Origin: an uncultured Oscillospiraceae bacterium
Lineage (GTDB): Bacteria; Bacillota; Clostridia; Oscillospirales; Oscillospiraceae
Length of the DNA: 22,884 nucleotides
NCBI GenBank assembly: GCA_944385775.1
Contig: CALWYM010000004.1
Coordinates: 1 to 22,884 of the forward strand
Direction: 5' to 3'
Positions 14,860 to 22,803 of this stretch are shown here, piece after piece (position 1 is the stretch's first letter; each line of letters begins with the position of its first letter). Both the position numbers and the translations under genes were made by a program. Under the pieces are notes generated by a model. It worked only from the letters and a program-made list of their open reading frames with translations. It had not been told where the DNA came from and made no database searches.

Positions 14860-16332
14860 GTGGATAAAATAGGTGTAAGTGAATATTGCCACGGTTTCAG
14901 ATGCCCCAAGATGCTTTGGCTGGAACTTAATCGGGGAAAGGGTGACGTAAAGCGCTCTGGTTCAGACCGCAACGAGGAAGTTTACCGCTGCGCCCTCAGG
15001 TATTTTAAAAATCCCGCTGAAATAAGCGAGAGTATGAGCATAGAGGAGCAGCTTAAAAAGACCGAGGAGCTTTTAGCTGTGGGTGAGTCCATGGTGGCAA
15101 ACGGGCTTTTCTGCTGGAACGGACTGTGGTGCAGGACGGATTTCATAAAAAAACAGAGCGATGGTCTGAGGCTTGTGGAGGTACGGGATCACGCCCATAT
15201 AAATTCAGTAAATTACGAGGTTCTTGCCTTTAAATGGTACATACTGAAAAAATGTGGAATAGATATAAAAAATTTTTCTGTTCTCAGGATAAACAGAAAT
15301 TACGAGCGAAAGAAAAAGCTTAACGTAAATATGCTTTTTATTATGGATGACTGTACTAAGGAAGTGTTGGCTAGGCAAAAAACGGTTAGCGGAAAACTTT
15401 CCAATATAGCGACCGTAATGAAGCTGGACAAAGAGCCAAAAAGGCGGCTTGGAGTTTACTGTGACAGACCGGCGCAGTGCAGGTACAGGGAATACTGTCA
15501 CAGAGGTCTTCCGAGCCCGTCGGTTCTTGACCTTCATCACATGAGTGTTACGGAAAAATACAGGCTTCTTAATAAGGGCGTTGTTACCTACGGTGATGTA
15601 CTGGGGGGCAATGTCCGGCTTAGCACTGAATGTCTCCGCCAGCTGAAATTTACATATAATGACCTTCCGCCGTATGTTGACAGGAAAAGGCTGGGGGACT
15701 ATCTGAGAAAAATACGCTATCCCCTTTATTTTCTTGACTTTGAGTGTTTCCAGCAGCCGGTGCCGAGATACAGGGGGATAAAGCCTTTTATGGCGATACC
15801 TTTTCAGTTTTCGCTTCACGTGCTGAGAAGCCGGGAATCTGAGACTGAGCATTATGAGTTTCTGGCAAAGGAGGGTACGGACCCGAGAAGACCCGTTGCC
15901 GAAGCGCTTTGCAGATATATACCAAAGGGAAGCTGCGTAATTGCGTACAATAAGCATATGGAGGGGGACGTGCTGGGCTATCTTGCAAGGATTTTCCCTG
16001 ACTTTTCGGAGCAGCTTTTGTCACTGACCGCAGGTATGATGGATTTGATGGAACCCTTTTCAAAGGGCTATTACTATTGTAGGGAGATGGAGGGCTCATT
16101 TTCAATAAAAAATGTGCTTCCAGCTCTTTGCGGAGAAAGGGACGGACTGAGCTACAAGTCCCTTAGCGGAGTTTCTGATGGCGAGGAGGCAAAGGCGGCC
16201 TATGAAAGTTTGCTTGAGAAAAGTCCACAGGAGCGTGAAAATGTAAAAAGAGAGCTTTTGGACTATTGTCGTCTTGATACACTTGCTATGGTTAATATTT
16301 TAAAAAAGCTTTACGAAGCGGCAGATTTGTAA
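14860..16332 (+). CDS. DUF2779 protein: Cas4-like nuclease domain plus DEDD exonuclease-like domain
   Basis: The 490-residue protein has two parts. The N-terminal half resembles Cas4/RecB-type PD-(D/E)XK nucleases: an early Cys15 (CPKMLWLEL) and a later C201-x5-C207-x5-C213 cluster could hold a [4Fe-4S] centre, with D94 in CRTDF and E107 in VEVR. The usual EVK reads EVR here. The C-terminal half is the DUF2779 domain, with RNase-H-fold DEDDy-like motifs FLDFECFQQ (D293, E295), AYNKHME (N364, E368), and DYCRLDTLAM (Y469, D473). GSFSIKNVLPALC is also typical of the domain. The biological role is not established. No cas genes are nearby. A GTG start at 14860 is supported by the preceding GGAGGGG. 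Confidence 0.82.
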   Translation: MDKIGVSEYCHGFRCPKMLWLELNRGKGDVKRSGSDRNEEVYRCALRYFKNPAEISESMSIEEQLKKTEELLAVGESMVANGLFCWNGLWCRTDFIKKQSDGLRLVEVRDHAHINSVNYEVLAFKWYILKKCGIDIKNFSVLRINRNYERKKKLNVNMLFIMDDCTKEVLARQKTVSGKLSNIATVMKLDKEPKRRLGVYCDRPAQCRYREYCHRGLPSPSVLDLHHMSVTEKYRLLNKGVVTYGDVLGGNVRLSTECLRQLKFTYNDLPPYVDRKRLGDYLRKIRYPLYFLDFECFQQPVPRYRGIKPFMAIPFQFSLHVLRSRESETEHYEFLAKEGTDPRRPVAEALCRYIPKGSCVIAYNKHMEGDVLGYLARIFPDFSEQLLSLTAGMMDLMEPFSKGYYYCREMEGSFSIKNVLPALCGERDGLSYKSLSGVSDGEEAKAAYESLLEKSPQERENVKRELLDYCRLDTLAMVNILKKLYEAADL

Positions 16333-16334
16333 GG

Positions 16335-16374
16335 AAAAAACTCTGATTCCTATTGAAAAAACAGAGATTTTTTT
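16335..16374 (+). terminator. Weak terminator after the DUF2779 gene
   Basis: AAAAACTCTG (about 16336-16345) can pair with CAGAGATTTTT (16362-16372) with one bulge and a 16-base loop, followed by more T residues. The stem is short, so termination is probably partial. The promoter of the next operon overlaps it. Confidence 0.5.
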
Positions 16375-16381
16375 GTAAAAT
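16353..16381 (+). promoter_or_regulatory. Sigma-A promoter of the ABC-importer operon
   Basis: TTGAAA (16353-16358) and TAAAAT (16376-16381) are each 5/6 matches and lie exactly 17 bases apart. The -35 falls in the loop of the preceding terminator. Transcription is predicted to begin near 16388. Confidence 0.7.
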
Positions 16382-16387
16382 GAGCTT

Positions 16388-16427
16388 GGCAGCAATGCCT
16401 GACATTGACCCGCTGGGGCGGGCAGTG
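16388..16427 (+). other. Two tandem hairpins in the ABC-operon leader
   Basis: GGCA (16388-16391) pairs with TGCC (16396-16399) around GCAA, a GNRA tetraloop. CATTG-A-CCCGC (16403-16413) pairs with GCGGG-CAGTG (16418-16427) around TGGG, with one bulged A and one G-U pair. The predicted transcript would start right at the first hairpin and reach the ribosome binding site (AAGGAG, about 16432) soon after the second. It matches no riboswitch class that I recognise. Confidence 0.5.
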
Positions 16428-16444
16428 ATTGAAAGGAGAAAATT

Positions 16445-17959
16445 ATGAAAAGAAAGCTAACCGTTATTTTAATCGCACTGCTTGTGTGCGCCGTACTGTG
16501 CTCATGCTCGGACGGCAGCGTGGCAGAACAAAATCGCAGGGAAACAAATGAGCTTGTTGTCGGAATAAGCCAGGATTTGGACGAAAGTCTTGACCCACAT
16601 ATGGTCATTGCGGCAGGAACGAAGGAAATTATGTTCAACGTCTTTGAGGGACTGCTAAAGCCTACGCCTGAGGGAGACTTGGAAGAAGCTCTTTGCCAGA
16701 GCTGGGAGGTTTCCGATGACAGACTCTCCTATACATTCCATCTGAGAGAGGGTGTACTTTTCCATAACGGTGAGGAAATGACAGCCGACGACGTTGTTTA
16801 TTCCATAAACCGCTGTGCCGATACAAGTGACGGCGAGCCGCTGGTACCGGGCTTTTCCATTATTGACAGCGTAGAAAAGACTGACGACCATACCGTTAAG
16901 ATAACTCTTTCCGAGCCGTCTAATGAATTTATCTCATATATGACAGCTGCTATTATCCCGGAGGGATACAGCGACCAGGCTACCATGCCTGTGGGAACAG
17001 GTCCGTTTAAGTTTGTTTCCAGAGCTGCCCAGGACAATATTGTCTTTGAGAAATTTGATGATTACTGGGGAGAAAAGGCAAGGCTTGATAAAATTACATT
17101 TAAGATAATTGAAAACGCAGACAGTATAATTATGAGTCTTCAGAGCGGCTCGATAGATTTCTGCGCCCATCTTACAAGCGCGCAGACAGACCAGCTGGGT
17201 GATGATTTTTACATTAGCCAGGCAACCATGAATCTTGTACAGGCGCTGTACCTTAATAACAGTGTGGAGCCCTTCAATAATAAGCTTGTACGCCAGGCAC
17301 TCTGCTATGCCATTGATAAGCAGGAGATAATCGACATGGCGTTTAACGGATACGGTGTGAAAATCGGATCCAGTATGTATCCTGCTTTTACAAAATATTT
17401 TGATGACAGTTTGACTGATTATTATACCTATGACGTTGAAAAGGCAAAGGAGCTGTTGGCTCAGGCGGGATATGAAAACGGATTTTCCACGACGATCTCT
17501 GTGCCGTCAAACTATCAGCCCCATATGGATACGGCGACGGTAATTGTGGAGCAGCTGGCAAGGGTCGGCATAACGGCAACCATTGAGCCTGTGGAGTGGG
17601 ACAGCTGGGTAAACGATGTTTATATCGGAAGACAGTTTGAGTCTACTGTCGTGGGCGTTGACGCGTCAAACATGACAGCTAGGGCACTGCTTGAACGGTT
17701 TGTATCCGATAACGACAGCAACTTTATAAACTTTAACAGTCCCGAGTACGACAAGCTTTTCAGCGAGGCTGTCTCCTGCTATGATGATGAGGAGCAGACC
17801 GAAATTTACAAGCAGATGGAGCGGGTACTCACTGAGGAGGCTGCCAATGTGTATATTCAGGATCTGGCTGACCTTGTGGCAATAAGGGAGGGCATTGACG
17901 GATTTAAGTCATATCCCGTTTACGTTCTTGATTTTTCAGAAGTGGGGTACAGTGAATAA
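16445..17959 (+). CDS. ABC-importer substrate-binding lipoprotein, peptide/nickel family (SBP_bac_5)
   Basis: The 504-residue protein begins with a lipoprotein signal (MKRKLTVILIALLVCAVLCSC, predicted lipidated Cys21), so the mature protein is anchored outside the membrane. It then follows the SBP_bac_5 pattern: LVVGISQDLDESLDPHM, MFNVFEGLLKPTPEGDLEEALCQSWEVS, YTFHLREGVLFHNGEEMTADDVVYSINR, VGTGPFKFV, and VRQALCYAIDKQEII. Substrates in the family are oligopeptides, dipeptides, nickel-chelates and other small ligands, and sequence alone does not decide. It is the first gene of a five-gene importer operon. The gene ends in three consecutive in-frame stops (TAA TGA TAG, 17957-17965), and a hairpin separates it from the permease genes. 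Confidence 0.9.
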   Translation: MKRKLTVILIALLVCAVLCSCSDGSVAEQNRRETNELVVGISQDLDESLDPHMVIAAGTKEIMFNVFEGLLKPTPEGDLEEALCQSWEVSDDRLSYTFHLREGVLFHNGEEMTADDVVYSINRCADTSDGEPLVPGFSIIDSVEKTDDHTVKITLSEPSNEFISYMTAAIIPEGYSDQATMPVGTGPFKFVSRAAQDNIVFEKFDDYWGEKARLDKITFKIIENADSIIMSLQSGSIDFCAHLTSAQTDQLGDDFYISQATMNLVQALYLNNSVEPFNNKLVRQALCYAIDKQEIIDMAFNGYGVKIGSSMYPAFTKYFDDSLTDYYTYDVEKAKELLAQAGYENGFSTTISVPSNYQPHMDTATVIVEQLARVGITATIEPVEWDSWVNDVYIGRQFESTVVGVDASNMTARALLERFVSDNDSNFINFNSPEYDKLFSEAVSCYDDEEQTEIYKQMERVLTEEAANVYIQDLADLVAIREGIDGFKSYPVYVLDFSEVGYSE

Positions 17960-17965
17960 TGATAG

Positions 17966-17989
17966 CGGCTGCGTGTTTTACCGCAGCTG
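17966..17989 (+). other. Intercistronic hairpin between binding protein and permease genes
   Basis: CGGCTGCG (17966-17973) pairs with CGCAGCTG (17982-17989), eight pairs including one G-U, with an 8-base loop. It directly follows the stop codons of the binding-protein gene. Such hairpins commonly protect the upstream message from 3' decay, so the binding protein is made in excess over the membrane parts. That role is inferred here. Confidence 0.6.
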
Positions 17990-18008
17990 ATGAGGAGGGA
18001 GACCCGGT

Positions 18009-18947
18009 ATGAAATTCGTTATAAAAAAGCTTGGAGAGCTTCTTGTAACGATGGTGGTGGTCTCCTTCCTTACTTTTGCGGCCTTTGATATTATACCTGG
18101 CGACCCGGCAACCAATATGCTTGGTACTCAGGCGACGCCGGAAAAGGTGGAGGCGCTCAGGGAGGAGCTTGGACTTAACAGACCATTTCTTGTACGGTAC
18201 GGAGACTGGCTTCTGGGTTTCTTTACAGGAGATTTGGGGGTGTCCTACGACTACAACCAGGAGGTATGGAGTCTTATTAAGGAAAAACTGCTTGTTACAA
18301 TGTGCCTTACCTTTATGAGCTTTATACTTATTGTGGGACTTTCCGTCCCCATAGGCATGCTGGTGGGTGAGAAGAAAAGCTGGCTGATAATCGCCATAGA
18401 CCAGCTGTGTATGGCAGTCCCTCCGTTTTTTACGGGACTTATACTTACGTGGATATTCGGAATTACGCTGAAGCTGTTTACCCACGGAAGTTTTCCCGGA
18501 ATTTACAATGACTTTTTCGGCAGCTTAAAATACATGATATACGCCGCAGTGAGCATCTCCATTCCAAGAATCGCCATGACTGTACGTATGATGAGCGGTA
18601 CCGTATCTCAGGAGCTTAGAAAGGACTATGTAAAAACAGCCCTGGCAAGAGGCGGAAGGGGAAAATATATTCTCCGTCACCACGTTTTGAGAAATTCCAG
18701 CGTACCTATTGTCACATTTCTGGCACAGACCATGGCGGAGATAATCGGCGGAAGTATAGTGGTGGAGCAGGTTTTTGCAATACCGGGACTGGGCAGGTTT
18801 TTGGTGGCGTCCATATCAAACCGAGACTATCCCTCTGTCCAAGCCATAGTTGTAATATTGGCTTTCTGGGTAGTGCTTGCCGGAATTATTTCTGACGTAA
18901 TCAACATGAACATTGACCCGAGACTTAAGCTGGGGGTGGAAAAATGA
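18009..18947 (+). CDS. ABC-importer permease, DppB/OppB/NikB type
   Basis: The 312-residue integral membrane protein has the family N-terminus (first helix ELLVTMVVVSFLTFAAFDIIPGDPA) followed by TPEKVEALREELGLNRPFLVRYGDWL, and about six transmembrane segments. The EAA loop (RGGRGKYILRHHVLRNSSVPIVTFLAQ) docks an ATPase, followed by EIIGGSIVVEQVFAIPGLGRFLV. It forms half of the membrane channel with the next gene's product. The ATG follows GAGGAGGG. The stop overlaps the next start by four bases (ATGA), indicating coupled translation. Confidence 0.93.
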   Translation: MKFVIKKLGELLVTMVVVSFLTFAAFDIIPGDPATNMLGTQATPEKVEALREELGLNRPFLVRYGDWLLGFFTGDLGVSYDYNQEVWSLIKEKLLVTMCLTFMSFILIVGLSVPIGMLVGEKKSWLIIAIDQLCMAVPPFFTGLILTWIFGITLKLFTHGSFPGIYNDFFGSLKYMIYAAVSISIPRIAMTVRMMSGTVSQELRKDYVKTALARGGRGKYILRHHVLRNSSVPIVTFLAQTMAEIIGGSIVVEQVFAIPGLGRFLVASISNRDYPSVQAIVVILAFWVVLAGIISDVINMNIDPRLKLGVEK

Positions 18948-19750
18948 GAAATAAAAGCCTCAGCCTTAAAATTGGGCTTGCGATAAGTGTATTTTTTTTC
19001 CTGTTTGCCATTGTAGGCGTGTTATGGACACCGTACAGTCCAACGGAAATGGGGGCGGACAGTCAGCTTATGGCTCCTTGCCCAGCTCACCTTATGGGTA
19101 CGGACAATTTCGGAAGGGATATTTTCAGCCGCGTTATGAAGGGCACAGGTACCACAATGCTTGTAGCCTTCTCAACTGTATTATTCGGCGCGTTTTTCGG
19201 AGTTGCTATCGGAGCTGTCACAGGATATTTCGGCGGAAAGCTGGACGCTGTCCTTATGCGGATAAACGATTCCATAACGGCGCTTCCCAGCATACTCCTC
19301 GCTCTTGTTATAATCAGTCTTTTGGGACCGGGAAGAAAAATAAATCTTATTCTGGCTCTGGGAATAGTATTTATACCAAGCTTTGCAAGGGTATCCAGAA
19401 CGGCTTTTGCTGCCTCGTCAGCCCAAAACTACATCACAAGCGCAAAGCTCATGGGCGCGGGGACCTTTAGAATAATAGTGTTTCATATGCTTCCAAACAC
19501 GGTAAGCGTGCTTCTCCCGGCGCTAACTATCGGCTTTAACAACGCGGTGCTGGCGGAGGCGTCCATGAGCTATCTGGGAATAGGAGTTAAGCCTCCGGAC
19601 GCATCTTTGGGCTACATGCTCAGCGAAGCGCAGAGCTATGTAATGAGCGCACCGTGGTACTGTCTTATGACAGGCGGCGTCATAGTTCTCATTGTTTTTG
19701 GCGTGGGTCTTGTGGGAGAGGGACTCAGAAACGGAGGCGGCGAGGAATGA
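18944..19750 (+). CDS. ABC-importer permease, DppC/OppC/NikC type
   Basis: This is the partner permease, 268 residues with about six transmembrane segments. It has the family opening (APCPAHLMGTDNFGRDIFSRVMKGTGTTMLVAF), the EAA loop KLMGAGTFRIIVFHMLPNTVSVLLPALTIGFNNAVL, and the typical AEASMSYLGIGVKPPDASLGYMLSEAQ. It overlaps the upstream permease gene and the downstream ATPase gene by four bases each (ATGA). Confidence 0.93.
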   Translation: MRNKSLSLKIGLAISVFFFLFAIVGVLWTPYSPTEMGADSQLMAPCPAHLMGTDNFGRDIFSRVMKGTGTTMLVAFSTVLFGAFFGVAIGAVTGYFGGKLDAVLMRINDSITALPSILLALVIISLLGPGRKINLILALGIVFIPSFARVSRTAFAASSAQNYITSAKLMGAGTFRIIVFHMLPNTVSVLLPALTIGFNNAVLAEASMSYLGIGVKPPDASLGYMLSEAQSYVMSAPWYCLMTGGVIVLIVFGVGLVGEGLRNGGGEE

Positions 19751-20544
19751 TTTTACAGGTAAATGACCTCCATATAAAGTTTCACTCCAGACAGGAGGAG
19801 GCAGTAAGGGGTATATCCTTTAATGTTGAGCAGGGGGAGATAAAGGGGCTTGTAGGCGAGTCCGGCTCCGGAAAATCTGTCACTGCCCAGAGTATAATGG
19901 GGCTTCTTGACAGGCGCTTCTGCGACATATCGGGCGAAATAATTCTCTGCGGAGAGGACGTTACTCAAATGGACGAGGACAAGCTGGCGTCCATACGGGG
20001 AAAGACGGTTTCCATGGTGTTTCAGGACCCGTTTGCCGCGATGAATCCACTTATAAAAGTGGGAAAACAGGTGGAGGAATCGATGGCGCTTCACAGTAAG
20101 ATGACGAAGGAACAGCTTTACGAAAAGGCTGTTTCCGCCATGGCAATGGCGGAGCTTTCCCAGCCTGAGGAAGTTTACAAAAGGTACCCGTTTGAGCTTT
20201 CCGGAGGAATGCTTCAGCGTGCCATGATAGCTTCAGCCATTGCTCAAAAGCCGGAGCTTTTAATCCTGGACGAGCCTACAACGGCTCTTGACGTAACTAT
20301 CCAGGCACAGATTTTAAAGCTTGTCAAAGGTCTTAACGAAAAGTACGGCATTTCCATGCTGTTCATTTCCCATAACCTTAACGTGGTGAGAAAGCTGTGT
20401 TCCAAAACGGCGGTAATGGAGCACGGTGTTATAGTGGAGGAGGGGAATACGGAGGAGATTTTCAATAATCCGACCCACCCCTATACAAAGCGTCTTATAG
20501 CAGCCATACCAAGGGGGATAGGGGGGAGCGAAAATGAAAAATGA
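19747..20544 (+). CDS. ABC-importer ATPase, DppD/OppD/NikD type (short form)
   Basis: This cytoplasmic ATPase has Walker [10 protein letters not shown]-loop [11 protein letters not shown], signature LSGGMLQR, Walker [13 protein letters not shown] and H-loop FISHN. At 265 residues it ends soon after [13 protein letters not shown] and lacks the longer C-terminal extension of DppD/OppD proteins of about 330 residues, as in NikD/CntD-like ATPases. The open frame extends back to 19654, but ATG 19747 overlaps the permease stop (ATGA) and begins the conserved fold. It overlaps the following ATPase gene by 11 bases. Confidence 0.93.
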   Translation: MILQVNDLHIKFHSRQEEAVRGISFNVEQGEIKGLVGESGSGKSVTAQSIMGLLDRRFCDISGEIILCGEDVTQMDEDKLASIRGKTVSMVFQDPFAAMNPLIKVGKQVEESMALHSKMTKEQLYEKAVSAMAMAELSQPEEVYKRYPFELSGGMLQRAMIASAIAQKPELLILDEPTTALDVTIQAQILKLVKGLNEKYGISMLFISHNLNVVRKLCSKTAVMEHGVIVEEGNTEEIFNNPTHPYTKRLIAAIPRGIGGSENEK

Positions 20545-21268
20545 CCTTGCCCTGTCCGTTGTGAATCTGACCGGCGGTTACCGTGATAGGAATATTTTCG
20601 GCAGAATAAAGACGGAAGAAGTTATACACGACGTATCCTTTGATGTTCACATAGGTGAGATTGTAGGTCTTGTGGGTGAGTCCGGCACGGGGAAAACTAC
20701 CCTTGCAAAGACAATACTCGGTCTTGAGAAGCCTTTTTCCGGTCAGGTTCTGCACTACACAAAAAGACCACAGATGATTTTTCAAAACCCGTACAGTGCG
20801 CTGAACCCCGCTTATAAAATATCCTGGATTCTTGAAGAACCCCTTCGTATTATGGGAGGAATGAAGCCGGCGGAGCGTAAGAACGAGGTGCTTAAAATGC
20901 TGGAGCTTGTGGGGCTTTCGGAAGATTGCCTTTCAGCGTATCCCAGGGAGCTTTCCGGCGGTCAGCGGCAGAGGGTATCCATTGCGGCGGCTCTGATTCA
21001 AAAGCCCAGGTTTTTGATTGCGGATGAGCCAGTTTCGGCTCTTGACGTTACGATTCAGGCTCAGGTTCTGGAGCTTCTTAAAAGGCTTAGACAGGAGCTT
21101 GAGCTGAGCTACCTTTTTATATCCCACGATCTTGCGGTGGTTTACCAGCTGTGTGACAGTGTTATTGTAATGAAAGACGGTCGTGTAATTGAAAAGGGTG
21201 ACACTAAGACTGTTTTTAAAAATCCACAGCAGGAATATACAAAGCTGCTGCTCAGCGCGGCAGATTAA
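20534..21268 (+). CDS. ABC-importer ATPase, DppF/OppF/NikE type (short form)
   Basis: This second ATPase of the importer has 244 residues, with Walker [10 protein letters not shown]-loop [11 protein letters not shown], signature LSGGQRQR, Walker [13 protein letters not shown] and H-loop FISHDLAVV. It stops right after [15 protein letters not shown] and so lacks the C-terminal domain of longer DppF/OppF proteins; NikE- and CntF-like proteins are similarly short. Its ATG lies within the end of the preceding ATPase gene. The next gene follows after 14 bases and may share the transcript. Confidence 0.93.
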   Translation: MKNDLALSVVNLTGGYRDRNIFGRIKTEEVIHDVSFDVHIGEIVGLVGESGTGKTTLAKTILGLEKPFSGQVLHYTKRPQMIFQNPYSALNPAYKISWILEEPLRIMGGMKPAERKNEVLKMLELVGLSEDCLSAYPRELSGGQRQRVSIAAALIQKPRFLIADEPVSALDVTIQAQVLELLKRLRQELELSYLFISHDLAVVYQLCDSVIVMKDGRVIEKGDTKTVFKNPQQEYTKLLLSAAD

Positions 21269-21282
21269 GGAGAAAGCGAATT

Positions 21283-22716
21283 TTGTATTTATCAGACAAG
21301 CTAAAAAAATACGCGACCAGCGGTTTTTTGCCCATGCATATGCCGGGGCACAAACGAAATTACAGTAAATTTCCCTGGCTTACCGGGCTGGGGTGCCGCA
21401 CGGATATAACAGAGATTTCAGGTTTTGACAATCTTAACGAGCCGGAGGGGATTTTTGCCGAGCTTAACAGCCTTGCAGCGGAGACTTGGGGGGCAAAACA
21501 TTCCATAGCCATGACAAATGGCAGTACCGGAGCGATTCTGGCAGCGGTTAAAACAGTTATGGGACAGGGCGGAAGAATAATTATATTCCGGGGCTGCCAT
21601 AAGTCGGTATATAATGCGGCTGAGCTTTGCGGAGCTGATATTGAGTATATTCTGCCGGAGACGGAGGTACAAACTGGCATATGGAAAAGCGTTACGCCGG
21701 AACAGGTAAAAGACAGCCTTGAAAAATTTCCAGATACTAAGCTTGTCGTTATAACAAGCCCCACCTATGAGGGCGTAATAAGCGATATTTCCGGTATTTC
21801 CCGGGTGTGCCGTGAAAGGGAAGTCATACTTATGGTGGACGAAGCCCACGGAGCCCATCTGGGATTTGGCGGATTTCCGGAAAGCAGCGTAAAGCTGGGG
21901 GCAGATATTGTGGTGCAGAGTCTTCACAAGACTCTGCCAAGCCTGACCCAAACGGCAATGCTGCATCTGTGCTCAGACAGGGTGGATTACATTTCCCTTA
22001 TGCAAAATGCCGCCATTTTTCAGTCCTCAAGCCCGTCTTATATACTGTCCTCAAGCATTGACGGCTGCGTTCGGTACATGGCGGAGAGAGGCAACGCCGA
22101 GGCGGAAGCCTGGCTAAGCTGTCTTACCATATGCGATGATGCGGCTAAAAAGCTGAAGCGGCTTCGCATTATGCGCTACGGCGGTGACAGGACGGAAAAC
22201 AGCGGATTTTTCTCCTTTGACCCGTCGAAGCTTGTGGTCCTTACCACCGGTGCGCAGATTTCAGGTCCTGAACTTGGTGCGTTACTCCGCGATGAATACA
22301 GTATTGAGGTTGAGATGATAAGCACCGATTATCTTATAGCCATGACAGGAATGGGTGATACGCCGGACACTATAAAAAGATTTTGTCAGGCGCTTTTGGA
22401 GATAGACGGAAATCTGCGTACACGAAAAAATATTTGTGAAAAGGTCTCTGCCGTCAGCGTCCCGGAAAAGATTATGACACCGGGGGAGGCGGCTCTTTGT
22501 CGATGGGTTCAGTTGCCACTCAGCGAGAGTGTCGGTGAAATTTCCCGGGAATACGTGTGGGCATACCCTCCCGGAGCACCGGTGCTTGTACCCGGTGAGC
22601 GAATCGACAACAGAACTGTGGAGCAGATAATAGAGCTGTATTCAGCAGGCGTTTCGGTCCATTCAACAAGAAAAGACGTGCCCTATTCTATCTGCTGCGT
22701 CGATAAAAGCTATTGA
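21283..22716 (+). CDS. PLP-dependent Orn/Lys/Arg decarboxylase family protein
   Basis: The 477-residue protein has the family start KKYATSGFLPMHMPGHKRN, a fold-type I PLP core with MTNGSTGAILAAV, VDEAHGAHLGF (D186, expected to contact the PLP ring nitrogen), and QSLHKTLPSLTQ, where K216 should bind PLP. The C-terminal YPPGAPVLVPGERI is also typical. The length fits the single-domain Gram-positive type (as YaaO/SpeA of Bacillus), which makes agmatine or cadaverine, but the exact substrate is not readable. The start is a TTG at 21283, nine bases after AAGGAGA; no ATG gives the conserved N-terminus. Located 14 bases after the importer operon, it may be co-transcribed with it. Confidence 0.9.
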   Translation: MYLSDKLKKYATSGFLPMHMPGHKRNYSKFPWLTGLGCRTDITEISGFDNLNEPEGIFAELNSLAAETWGAKHSIAMTNGSTGAILAAVKTVMGQGGRIIIFRGCHKSVYNAAELCGADIEYILPETEVQTGIWKSVTPEQVKDSLEKFPDTKLVVITSPTYEGVISDISGISRVCREREVILMVDEAHGAHLGFGGFPESSVKLGADIVVQSLHKTLPSLTQTAMLHLCSDRVDYISLMQNAAIFQSSSPSYILSSSIDGCVRYMAERGNAEAEAWLSCLTICDDAAKKLKRLRIMRYGGDRTENSGFFSFDPSKLVVLTTGAQISGPELGALLRDEYSIEVEMISTDYLIAMTGMGDTPDTIKRFCQALLEIDGNLRTRKNICEKVSAVSVPEKIMTPGEAALCRWVQLPLSESVGEISREYVWAYPPGAPVLVPGERIDNRTVEQIIELYSAGVSVHSTRKDVPYSICCVDKSY

Positions 22717-22741
22717 CCTTGATAGAAAAATATAGTATTAT
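22713..22741 (+). promoter_or_regulatory. Sigma-A promoter of the SCIFF gene
   Basis: TTGACC (22713-22718) and TATTAT (22736-22741) lie 17 bases apart. The -35 overlaps the stop codon of the preceding decarboxylase gene. Downstream in the leader are two small symmetric elements, TTGTAA/TTACAA (22748-22767) and TGATTAATCA (22774-22783). Confidence 0.65.
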
Positions 22742-22803
22742 ACTATGTTGTAAGCGTAAGTTTACAAGCCGCTTGATTAATCAGGGAAAGGGGGTAAACC
22801 CGA

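Noticed and set aside
15205..15957. 250-codon open frame on the - strand inside the DUF2779 gene
   Set aside because: It is antisense to a recognised domain protein, with no recognisable domain and no initiation signals.
14860..16332. Possible CRISPR-associated Cas4 gene
   Set aside because: The Cas4-like half is part of a DUF2779 protein; there are no repeats, spacers or other cas genes in the window.
17904..18485. 193-codon open frame on the - strand across the binding-protein/permease junction
   Set aside because: It is Lys/His/Arg-rich low-complexity translation of the opposite strand of real genes, with no start signals.
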